Shown here in pieces: positions 1 through 5,781 of a DNA stretch of 7,603 nucleotides. Within the stretch, counting starts at the first letter, position 1. Each line of letters begins with the position of its first letter. Origin of the DNA: Thiotrichaceae bacterium. GTDB lineage: Bacteria > Pseudomonadota > Gammaproteobacteria > Thiotrichales > Thiotrichaceae. Under the pieces are notes generated by a model. The model was given only the letters and a program-made list of their open reading frames with translations, did no database searches and was not told the DNA's origin. Both the position numbers and the translations under genes were made by a program. The stretch is taken from positions 1 through 7,603 of the forward strand of contig JALVDQ010000409.1 in NCBI GenBank assembly GCA_027008885.1, read 5' to 3'.

Positions 1-1
1 A

Positions 2-733
2 GTTGCACCATTTCTGGTGCTTGCACCGCTGTTGCTCACGCTATTTTTTTTACCACCGATTGTGCATAGTGGCTTTTATGTCAGTTTTGTTGATGCCTTT
101 ACCATTACCGGGCTGATCGCTCTTTCTACCTTTTTTCTGATGTTGCTGGGGCTTGATTGCGCCAGTGCTTTTGGTGGCATGGGGAGTTCACGCGAAGCCT
201 TTATTGCGGCTCTGGTTGAACCAGCAATGGTGCTAACGATCTTTAGTGTTTCCATGATGGCAGGTGATCTTGGAGTGGGTCAGGCAGGTATTAATCTGGC
301 GGCACATTTTCCGCGTGATCATATCGCCAGCTTTTTGTTTGCCGCCATCAGCTTTTATATTCTTCTGATTGCAGAAAATGGGCGCATTCCGGTTGATAAC
401 CCGGAAACCCATCTGGAACTGACTATGGTACACGAAGCCATGATTCTGGATTTAACAGGTGTTTATCTGGCGATTATCGAACTCGCGACTTCAATCAAAT
501 TTGTTATTTTTGCCTCTTTATTTGCGTCACTTTTTCTACCATTTGGTCTGCAATTTTCAGCACCTGTTGCCATTTTACTCTTTTGTCTAAAACTGTTTCT
601 GATTGCAGCCAGTGTCGCGCTTATTGAAGTCAATACCGCAAAACTCAGATTATTTAAAGTGCCTAATCTGCTGGGTGTTGCAATTATTTTTGCCTTTTTA
701 TCCTTGATTACCTTTTATGTGCTGGGAGCCTAA
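2..733 (+). CDS. hyfC: HyfC/HycD/NuoH-like membrane subunit, 5'-partial
   Basis: This is the membrane anchor subunit of the hydrogenase-4/complex I superfamily, which links the soluble electron-transfer module to the ion-pumping subunits. The frame is open to base 2 with no stop, and the first visible residues (VAPFLVLAPLL) already belong to a transmembrane helix. The true start is therefore left of the window; about 244 residues are visible against roughly 315 in the family, so about 70 are missing. Evidence for the family is the motif ENGRIPVDNPETHLEL followed by TMVHEAM (about bases 374-445), the HycD/HyfC version of the acidic NuoH loop near the quinone/substrate chamber, and GMGSSREAF (about bases 176-202). 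At least five hydrophobic helices can be seen. The gene ends TAA 6 bases before the hyfE-like gene. It is more like HyfC/HycD than true NuoH, as its neighbours confirm. An internal GTG at 17 is not a credible start. Confidence 0.93.
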   Translation, partial: VAPFLVLAPLLLTLFFLPPIVHSGFYVSFVDAFTITGLIALSTFFLMLLGLDCASAFGGMGSSREAFIAALVEPAMVLTIFSVSMMAGDLGVGQAGINLAAHFPRDHIASFLFAAISFYILLIAENGRIPVDNPETHLELTMVHEAMILDLTGVYLAIIELATSIKFVIFASLFASLFLPFGLQFSAPVAILLFCLKLFLIAASVALIEVNTAKLRLFKVPNLLGVAIIFAFLSLITFYVLGA

Positions 734-739
734 CACAAT

Positions 740-1330
740 ATGATTGATCTCTTTATCGGGCTATTTCTTGCTACCCTGATTGTCGAGTTATTCGCCTCAA
801 GACTCTACCAGCTTATTTTCTGGTATTCTGCAAATTCACTCTTTCTTGGCTTGCTGGCACTCTGGATGGGGAGACAACTGAATGATAACGCCATGTTGAT
901 TACCGGAATCCTGACCATTTTGCTAAAAGCCATTAGTATTCCCTTTCTGCTTAGGTTTCTGGCGCAAAAACATCAATTTTCACGCCAGATAAAGTCAGAG
1001 ATCAAGCTTCATTATGCGATTATCCTGATTCCGGTTATTCTGGTATTTACCTTCTATTTGGCAGAACCTTTAAGTCACAAGATCGGGACTAACGCTAATT
1101 ATGTTGCGATTAGCATCTCATCCCTGTTTCTTTCCTTGTTAATGATGGTGCAACATAAGGGGATTGCACCAAAAATTATTGGTTTTCTCAGCCTTGAAAA
1201 CACGCTTTTTTTACTTGGCATGACAGCAACAGAGGGTATGCCGATGCTGGTTGAACTGGGTATTTTCTTTGATTTATTAATGGCAATCGTGGTGATTAAC
1301 CTCCTGTTTCACAAGGAGGATAGCGAATAA
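740..1330 (+). CDS. hyfE: HyfE-like (NuoK-related) membrane subunit
   Basis: A 196-residue membrane protein, close to the usual HyfE length (about 216), with about six hydrophobic helices. HyfE proteins carry a NuoK/MrpC-like domain in the C-terminal half, which helps form the proton path between the NuoH-like and antiporter-like subunits. Here the NuoK-like part is KIIGFLSLENTLFLLG (145-160) followed by MLVELGIFFDLLMAIVV (169-185). Glu153 and Glu172 sit mid-helix where NuoK has its two essential glutamates, and Lys63 lies in an earlier helix (ILLKAISIPFLL). The ATG at 740 follows the hyfC stop by 6 bases, with GGGAG at 724-728 as a somewhat distant ribosome binding site. The stop overlaps the next start (TAATG). 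The assignment rests on motif pattern and gene order; residue equivalence to NuoK is inferred without an alignment. Confidence 0.9.
   Translation: MIDLFIGLFLATLIVELFASRLYQLIFWYSANSLFLGLLALWMGRQLNDNAMLITGILTILLKAISIPFLLRFLAQKHQFSRQIKSEIKLHYAIILIPVILVFTFYLAEPLSHKIGTNANYVAISISSLFLSLLMMVQHKGIAPKIIGFLSLENTLFLLGMTATEGMPMLVELGIFFDLLMAIVVINLLFHKEDSE
1300..1319 (+). promoter_or_regulatory. Hairpin that can hide the hyfF Shine-Dalgarno
   Basis: CCTCCT (1300-1305) is a perfect reverse complement of AGGAGG (1314-1319), separated by an 8-base loop. The right arm is the strong ribosome binding site of the hyfF-like gene. The hairpin lies wholly within the last codons of hyfE, so a ribosome finishing hyfE would melt it. 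This gives a simple mechanism for translational coupling between the two membrane subunits. The pairing is directly visible; the regulatory role is inferred. Confidence 0.45.
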
Positions 1331-2745
1331 TGATGTTATTTATGCTACTGCTGCCAGCGATTGTCATGTTTGCCGTCAGTTTTATTAAAAACAAACAGGC
1401 AAAATGGCTTTTACCGATTAGCTCCATTTTTATACTGCTGCCTATTATTCAGCTTTTTTTACTTGATAAGCCCTATCTTTTTGCAAACGACTATCTGCTT
1501 GCTGACAAGCTGAATACTTTTATCTTGCTGGTTTCATCCATTGTTGGCATCGGCGTTACCCTCGCGCTGCTAACACTTTCCAGGCGTGTGAGCATCAGCA
1601 AACGTGCTTACCGCCGCTTTTATCGCTCATTCGCTATTTTCTGGGTGGGGCTAATCCTTTCAATACTTTCCAATCATATGGGGGTTTACTGGATTGGTCT
1701 TGAGCTTGCGACACTCGCAACGGTGTATATGATTAAAACCAATAATACCCCGGCAGCTCGCAAGGAAGCATGGAATTATATGATTGTCGGGGCTATTTCG
1801 GTTTCATTAATTTTATTTGGCATTATTCTTATGTATGCCAGCGCCAAACCTGCACTGGCAGAACAGGCAATGCGTTTTGATCTGTTGATCTTTGAAGCAG
1901 AAAGAATCCCTTCGCCTTTTTTGTTTGAAATTGGTTTTTCCATAGCCACCATTGGCATGTTTGTGAAAATGGGTTTTTTCCCCATGAGTTTATGGCTACC
2001 CAATATTGAGCGGGCATCATTCTATCCAGTTGCAGCACTGTTTAGTGGAATACTTGAAAGTGCCGTAATTATCGGCTTTTTCCGCCTGAGCAAAATTATG
2101 ATGCTGGTAAATTATACCCACCTGTTCTGGTTTGTATTCATTTACGCACTGTTAACCATTTTTATTGTTTCTCTTCTGATTTTTAAAGCCAAAGATTTTA
2201 TGCGCCTATTTTCACTCTCAGGGATAGAACACATGGCACTGATTGTTATCTTCTGGGTCTCTGGCGGAACCTTTGCGGCACTGTTACACCTTGGTGCTCA
2301 TGCCTTCTTAAAGCCCGCCCTGTTTTTATCAACGGGTGTACTCGAATCGGGCGGACGCTATCAATTTGCAGGCACACTCAAAGGCTATACGGGTGCAAAA
2401 GCCAAACTCTTCGCACTCATGGTCTCATTACTGCTGCTGGGCGTTATTTCGGTTCCACCCAGCCCGATGTTTTTTAGTGAGCTGTCCGGCTTTGCCTCTA
2501 TGCTGGAAACGGCTCAGCAAAGCCATTATATGCTTGCAATGATAGGCGCTATAGTGCTACTGCTTATTTTTCTTTCCATTATTTTTTATCGTTTTATTAA
2601 TATCTTTCAATCCATGAAATACGAAGGTGAGGCTCAAGTCAAAACGGTTTATGTTAATGAATTATTGGTACTTATTATCTTTGCCGCATCTTTGTTGCTG
2701 TTGCTTACACCGCTTTCCCTTGATTATTTGAGGAGTATCCAATGA
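1330..2745 (+). CDS. hyfF: HyfF-like proton-pumping subunit (NuoL/M/N, Mrp antiporter family)
   Basis: A 471-residue polytopic membrane protein with about 13-14 hydrophobic helices, of the proton-conducting family (Proton_antipo_M) shared by NuoL/M/N, HyfB/D/F and MrpA/D. The key channel residues are present: Glu125 in VYWIGLELATLA (the TM5 glutamate), Lys213 in FVKMGFFPMSLWLP (the TM7 lysine), and HLGAHAFLKPALFL (320-333) for the later His/Lys helix. KDFMRLFSLSGIEHMALI (288-305) is the usual 'LlAYSSIEHmG'-type segment. PPSPMFFSE (376-384) matches the family's late broken-helix region. Lying between hyfE and hyfG, it corresponds to HyfF rather than HyfB or HyfD. The start overlaps the hyfE stop by one base; AAGGAGG (1313-1319) lies 10 bases upstream and can be hidden in a hairpin (see separate entry). 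A second ATG at 1333 is an alternative. The last four bases overlap the next gene (ATGA). Confidence 0.93.
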   Translation: MMLFMLLLPAIVMFAVSFIKNKQAKWLLPISSIFILLPIIQLFLLDKPYLFANDYLLADKLNTFILLVSSIVGIGVTLALLTLSRRVSISKRAYRRFYRSFAIFWVGLILSILSNHMGVYWIGLELATLATVYMIKTNNTPAARKEAWNYMIVGAISVSLILFGIILMYASAKPALAEQAMRFDLLIFEAERIPSPFLFEIGFSIATIGMFVKMGFFPMSLWLPNIERASFYPVAALFSGILESAVIIGFFRLSKIMMLVNYTHLFWFVFIYALLTIFIVSLLIFKAKDFMRLFSLSGIEHMALIVIFWVSGGTFAALLHLGAHAFLKPALFLSTGVLESGGRYQFAGTLKGYTGAKAKLFALMVSLLLLGVISVPPSPMFFSELSGFASMLETAQQSHYMLAMIGAIVLLLIFLSIIFYRFINIFQSMKYEGEAQVKTVYVNELLVLIIFAASLLLLLTPLSLDYLRSIQ

Positions 2746-4109
2746 GATTGATCGCACGATACGCAAGGCAACGGGCAACAGATTTTGAAATCATTACGGT
2801 ATGGGATCAAAAAACAGAAATTGAACAGCTTTCATTACAGCAGCCGTCAATAAAAACACTCAGCAAAACACATCCCGCTGCGCTCTGGTTTGAACGTAAA
2901 ATGCATGATGATTTTGGCATTATTATCGAAGATGCCTTTGATAACCGACCTTTGGTACAGCAGGAACGCTTTCCAGACAAGATTCACCCCATGCTGAAAT
3001 CATTCCAGCAAAGCGAGCTGGAGGAAGCTCCCTTTAAACCCTATAAATACGAAACAATCAGGGGCGATGGTGTGTTTGAAGTCTCTGTCGGTCCCATTCA
3101 TGCCGGCATTATTGAGCCAGGACATTTTCATTTCTCGCAGGCAGGCGAAGATATACTGCATCAGGAAGTCAGGCACTTTTACAAATATCGGGGCATTGAA
3201 AAAATGCTCGAAGGTAAAAGTCTGTCCCAGGCAAAGTCAATTATTTCAAGAATCAGTGGCAATGAAAGTATCGCTTATCAATTAGCATGGCGGGATATTC
3301 AACTGCAAGCCAGTGGTAATGAGTTAGCTCAAAACAGTCAGAAATATCATGCCATGTTGCTGGAAATGGAACGCATCGCACACCATTTGACTGATCTTGG
3401 ATTCATTCCTAATGACGCGGGTTTTGGTGCGGCATTAGCCTTCTGTTCAAAACTGGCAGAAGATACCAGACGGCAACTGAAACGACTTTGTGGGCATCGT
3501 TTTGGTTTTGATGCCGTTGATTTTGAGGCGCACACGCTGGATTTAGAAGGTTTTGATTCTTTTCTTGATTTACTCGAAAAGGAAATTGCATTTTTTGAAA
3601 GCTGGATTTTGGGTATTCCATCGTTACTGGACAGATTTGATACCACGGGCATCTTAAAGCACTATCAGGCACTTAAATATGATGTAGTTGGCGTTATGGC
3701 GCGTGCTTCCGGGGTAGCGACAGATCGCAGGGATACGCCGTTCTATCAGGAACACGGCTTTAGCATAGAAACACAGGAGGGGGGTGATGTCAGCGCCCGT
3801 TTCAAACTACGCATTAATGAAGTTAAGCAGTCGATAGCCCTAATCAGAAAGCTGAAGGTATCGCAAGTGGATAAAATTACACTCTCTGATACAAAAGACG
3901 GGGATTACTGTGCCTATGCTGAAAGCTCCATTGGTGAACTGTTTATGTCTATTAAACTCAAAAACGGGCTAATCAATCGTTTTTATGTGCGAGACCCCAG
4001 CTTTATCAACTGGCAAGCACTACATCTTATGATGCCTGGCAATATTATTGCTGACTTTCCCCTTATCAATAAAAGCTGTGACCTTAGTTATGCAGGGAAT
4101 GACCTATGA
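2742..4109 (+). CDS. hyfG: HyfG/HycE-like large subunit (NuoC-NuoD fusion) lacking NiFe ligands
   Basis: A 455-residue soluble subunit of the hydrogenase-large/NuoD family with a short N-terminal NuoC-like piece. The NuoC signature is WFERKMHDDFGIIIEDAFDN (49-68). The large-subunit domain starts about residue 105, with GPIHAGIIEPGHFHF (117-131) and YRGIEKMLEG (149-158). In active NiFe hydrogenases two motifs, RxCGxC and DPCxxC, bind the metal centre. Here the first reads RISGNES (170-176) and the second DPSFINW (418-424), so no ligand cysteine remains. The only cysteines are 235, 250, 390 and 446. The C-terminus (DPSFINWQAL, then GNIIADFPLI) is NuoD-like and there is no processing-protease extension. 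The protein is about 100 residues shorter than E. coli HycE/HyfG (569/555), mostly in the NuoC part. The start overlaps the hyfF stop (ATGA), with AGGAG at 2731-2735. It probably forms a quinone-like or other substrate site at the base of an ion pump (Ehr-type), not a hydrogen catalyst. Confidence 0.92.
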   Translation: MRLIARYARQRATDFEIITVWDQKTEIEQLSLQQPSIKTLSKTHPAALWFERKMHDDFGIIIEDAFDNRPLVQQERFPDKIHPMLKSFQQSELEEAPFKPYKYETIRGDGVFEVSVGPIHAGIIEPGHFHFSQAGEDILHQEVRHFYKYRGIEKMLEGKSLSQAKSIISRISGNESIAYQLAWRDIQLQASGNELAQNSQKYHAMLLEMERIAHHLTDLGFIPNDAGFGAALAFCSKLAEDTRRQLKRLCGHRFGFDAVDFEAHTLDLEGFDSFLDLLEKEIAFFESWILGIPSLLDRFDTTGILKHYQALKYDVVGVMARASGVATDRRDTPFYQEHGFSIETQEGGDVSARFKLRINEVKQSIALIRKLKVSQVDKITLSDTKDGDYCAYAESSIGELFMSIKLKNGLINRFYVRDPSFINWQALHLMMPGNIIADFPLINKSCDLSYAGNDL

Positions 4110-4612
4110 TTCGATTCTGGAATAAACGCATCAAGACGGGCATCCTGACAGAAAATACCGAACTGGATCAGGAACTCAAGGCAATCCGAAAAGAAATAAA
4201 AAGCCTGATAAACAAACGTTTCGCAGGAAGCCTGGCAATCCGTATGGTTGATAGTGGCAGTTGTAATGCCTGTGAAGCCGAGTGTAATGCACTCTCAAAC
4301 CCCTATTATAATCTGGACAGGCTCGGCATTTATTTTGTCGCAAGCCCCAGACATGCAGATGTAATGCTATTAAGTGGCGTAATGACGTTTAATATGACAC
4401 CTCATGTGCTCAATGCCTATAAACAAACACCCGAGCCAAAATGGGTAATCGCGCTTGGAGACTGCCCGCTTGCACAAGCTCCCTTTTCTCCGGGTTTTGC
4501 AATCAAGGCACCAGCCGATCAATATTTGCCAGTTACGCATCACATCCCCGGTTGCCCGCCAGAGCCATTAGCAATTATTCGTGGTTTACTGGATTTTTTG
4601 AAAAAACTGTAG
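4106..4612 (+). CDS. hyfI: HyfI/HycG/NuoB-like iron-sulfur subunit
   Basis: A 168-residue small subunit of the NuoB/hydrogenase-small family, which carries the 4Fe-4S cluster nearest the large-subunit active site (N2 in complex I). All four expected cluster ligands are present: Cys53 and Cys56 in DSGSCNACEAE, Cys120 in GDCPLAQAPF, and Cys150 in HIPGCPPEP. An additional Cys60 follows the first pair. SPRHADVMLLSGVMT (80-94) is the conserved segment after the first motif. The spacing CxxC (not CC as in NuoB) places it with hydrogenase-type small subunits. The first 40 residues are charged and probably helical. It overlaps the large-subunit stop by four bases (ATGA), with GGGA at 4095-4098 as a weak ribosome binding site, so translation is probably coupled. 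HycG and HyfI are longer (about 250); this protein ends just after the last cluster motif, which is the NuoB-like core length. In E. coli a polyferredoxin gene (hyfH/hycF) precedes this gene; here none does. Confidence 0.93.
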   Translation: MIRFWNKRIKTGILTENTELDQELKAIRKEIKSLINKRFAGSLAIRMVDSGSCNACEAECNALSNPYYNLDRLGIYFVASPRHADVMLLSGVMTFNMTPHVLNAYKQTPEPKWVIALGDCPLAQAPFSPGFAIKAPADQYLPVTHHIPGCPPEPLAIIRGLLDFLKKL

Positions 4613-4640
4613 TCTGCGGAAGGCAGGTTATTTACTCAAT

Positions 4641-4675
4641 GCGTAGTGCCACGATGTTGTCGGATTACGCCTGGG
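4641..4675. repeat. Left half of an older palindromic repeat split by the MITE
   Basis: The sequence CACGATGTTGTCGGATTACG runs up to the left end of the MITE-like element. The matching right half, CTAATCCAACC, begins just after it at 4964. Removing the element and one CCTGGG copy leaves GGATTACG, CCTGGG and CTAATCC joined into an imperfect palindrome (GGATTA...TAATCC). The word CACGATGTTG(G)TCGG recurs at 7424-7438 in another palindromic repeat. The left limit is approximate. Confidence 0.5.
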
Positions 4676-4757
4676 AGCCTGCCTGAGAACTAGAAATTGA
4701 CTGCAAATCCCACAATCATAATAATCTGAGCTTATCAAGTTCGTTAAATAGAGCAAC

Positions 4758-4798
4758 TATACTGCAGCCTTCAATTAGTGATTGAAGGCTGCAGTATA
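4758..4798. repeat. 18-bp perfect inverted repeat (strong hairpin) inside the MITE
   Basis: TATACTGCAGCCTTCAAT (4758-4775) and ATTGAAGGCTGCAGTATA (4781-4798) are perfect reverse complements around a 5-base loop (TAGTG). It is the strongest secondary structure in the window and lies 145 bases after the hyfI stop. No T-run follows on either side, so it is not a standard intrinsic terminator. It could still stabilise or process the 3' end of the upstream mRNA. Confidence 0.85.
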
Positions 4799-4844
4799 CG
4801 ACCCACAAAGCAGCCCTTGATAAACTCTTGATACTTCAGTTTCA

Positions 4845-4862
4845 GATTTTTGATGAAAAATC
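4845..4862. repeat. Small 7-bp hairpin in the right half of the MITE
   Basis: GATTTTT (4845-4851) and AAAAATC (4856-4862) are perfect reverse complements around GATG. The heptamer CTTGATA also occurs three times in this half (4816, 4827, 4894) and once inverted in the left half (4733-4739). These may be internal transposase or host-factor sites, but no role can be assigned. Confidence 0.4.
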
Positions 4863-4988
4863 AGTTATTGGAGGTTGAGGTATATTCGCCTCTCTTGATA
4901 AGCTCACCTTATAACAATTCTGGAATTTTCGTTTCAATCCCAGTTCTCAGACAGGCTCCTGGGCTAATCCAACCAGCAAAACACGGGC

Positions 4989-5018
4989 TTGAGCCGCTAC
5001 CTGTTTAATTTTTATAAA
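4989..5018 (+). promoter_or_regulatory. Candidate sigma-70 promoter for the exported-protein/trkH unit
   Basis: TTGAGC (4989-4994) and TATAAA (5013-5018) are separated by 18 bases and lie about 70 bases before the ATG at 5090. They match the consensus hexamers at 4 of 6 and 5 of 6 positions. The region just downstream is very AT-rich. A gap of 477 bases and a mobile element separate this unit from the hyf-like operon, so it needs its own promoter. The exact hexamers are a guess, as the AT-rich stretch offers alternatives. Confidence 0.35.
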
Positions 5019-5062
5019 TAATAACTTTTAACATGATATTTTAACTGCTTAAGCGTAGAATC

Positions 5063-5084
5063 CTCCAAAAAAATTTTGTTGGAG
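5063..5084 (+). promoter_or_regulatory. Hairpin overlapping the Shine-Dalgarno of the exported-protein gene
   Basis: CTCCAA (5063-5068) pairs perfectly with TTGGAG (5079-5084). The right arm contains the GGAG ribosome binding site, 5 bases before the ATG at 5090. The loop is AAAAATTTTG. Folding would hide the ribosome binding site in the 5' leader. Unlike the hyfF hairpin it is not translated through from an upstream gene, so opening would need temperature, an RNA or protein partner, or simple breathing of the weak stem. Confidence 0.4.
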
Positions 5085-5089
5085 TCCCA

Positions 5090-5770
5090 ATGAATATAAA
5101 ATCATGCAAAACATTATCGGGCTTTTCCTTGAATATACGAGGCGCTACTCATCAAGGCAAACTTGTACTTGGCACGCTTGTTTTATGTTGTAGTACCCAG
5201 GCATTTTCTGATTTAGCCACTGCTGATAGCACTCCGGTATCCCCGGTTCCAACAGAAAAAAAACAGGAAAATACATCCAAAAGTTTATTGCAGCGTTTGC
5301 TGGATAGCTATGAAGAATCATCAAAGACCGATGAAACATTAAAATATTTGCTTGATGCCAAGATGTATCTAAGCACAGCAGAGCATGATCTACTCGTGAG
5401 TCAGGACAAGGAAAGTGCACAAACCGATATTCAAAATTCATTGTCCTATTTACAGCAAGCTGAAAAAATAGCCAAACCGGAAATTAAAGACAAAATAGCA
5501 AAACTACATTCAGCCATGCAAAAGCTGAAGGATAAAACAACAAACAAAAAAGAATTGGGGCTGGATAATGACGTTGCCCGGTTATTAAATACCTCTGAAA
5601 CTAATCTGGGCAAGGCAAAAGAGCAGGCGAGCGCACCTGTCAAGATTCAGATCGAAGCACTTATTCTGAGAATCCGGCAGTTACGCCAGCAGATCGAACA
5701 TGAGAATCTAAGGGCGGATTATGAATCTGCCATGAAAACACTTGCTGATATCATCAAAAGCCTTAACTGA
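5090..5770 (+). CDS. Exported helix-rich protein of unknown function
   Basis: A 226-residue protein that I do not recognise. It begins with a long basic n-region, a hydrophobic stretch (LVLGTLVLCCSTQA, 25-38) and a plausible signal peptidase I site after Ala38 (STQA|FS). A Ser/Thr/Pro-rich linker (about 41-65) follows. Residues 65-226 are Lys/Glu/Gln/Leu-rich and look almost wholly alpha-helical, perhaps coiled coil. Two similar segments, about 86-148 and 162-205, each have a helix with a TAEHDL/TSETNL motif, then a helix ending in a K/R-Q-L-rich tail, which suggests an internal duplication. It is probably periplasmic. GGAG (5081-5084) supports the ATG start. trkH begins 11 bases after its stop, so the two are probably co-transcribed, which hints at but does not prove a link with potassium or osmotic balance. 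CysCys at 33-34 does not form a proper lipobox. Confidence 0.85.
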   Translation: MNIKSCKTLSGFSLNIRGATHQGKLVLGTLVLCCSTQAFSDLATADSTPVSPVPTEKKQENTSKSLLQRLLDSYEESSKTDETLKYLLDAKMYLSTAEHDLLVSQDKESAQTDIQNSLSYLQQAEKIAKPEIKDKIAKLHSAMQKLKDKTTNKKELGLDNDVARLLNTSETNLGKAKEQASAPVKIQIEALILRIRQLRQQIEHENLRADYESAMKTLADIIKSLN

Positions 5771-5781
5771 CACTTATATCC

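Larger units (their letters stand above)
4676..4957. mobile_element. 282-bp MITE-like element with long inverted ends and 6-bp target duplication
   Basis: The left end AGCCTGCCTGAGAACT (4676-4691) and the reverse complement of the right end, AGCCTGTCTGAGAACT (4942-4957), match at 15 of 16 bases. The inverted ends continue with lower identity to a perfect 13-base inner match: 4727-4739 pairs with 4894-4906. Counted to 4739 and 4894, both terminal repeats are exactly 64 bases. Each side is flanked by CCTGGG (4670-4675 and 4958-4963), a likely target-site duplication. The middle holds an 18-bp perfect palindrome and no credible ORF. A non-autonomous element moved by a transposase elsewhere in the genome is the natural reading. 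I cannot name the parent IS family. It lies between two transcription units and probably affects transcript ends or folding. Confidence 0.75.

Noticed and set aside
3483..3500. RLCGHR (residues 248-253 of the large subunit) looks like the hydrogenase RxCGxC motif.
   Set aside because: The second cysteine is an arginine, and it lies well downstream of the expected position. It corresponds to the 'GHRF' segment of HycE/NuoD-type proteins, not to the metal-binding motif.
3347..3672. Two overlapping minus-strand ORFs (101 and 87 codons) opposite the large-subunit gene.
   Set aside because: Low-complexity Ser/Lys or Asn/Gln-rich translations antisense to a conserved gene; no start signals or family features.
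2..4612. Reading the cluster as part of a NADH dehydrogenase (nuo) operon.
   Set aside because: Gene order C-E-F-G-I, HyfE-type long NuoK-like protein, CxxC in the small subunit and the PVDNPETHLEL motif are of hydrogenase-4 type; no nuoE/F/G/I genes are interleaved.
4441..4686. 81-codon plus-strand ORF overlapping the small-subunit gene and running into the spacer.
   Set aside because: It is out of frame with a clearly conserved gene, lacks a ribosome binding site and recognisable motifs, and ends inside the MITE.
4758..4810. The 18-bp palindrome as a rho-independent terminator for the hyf-like operon.
   Set aside because: No T-run follows on either strand, and it belongs to the mobile element.
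5174..5206. Lipoprotein signal at LVLCC in the exported protein.
   Set aside because: The residue before the first cysteine is Leu, not Gly/Ala/Ser, and a normal signal peptidase I site (TQA) follows directly.
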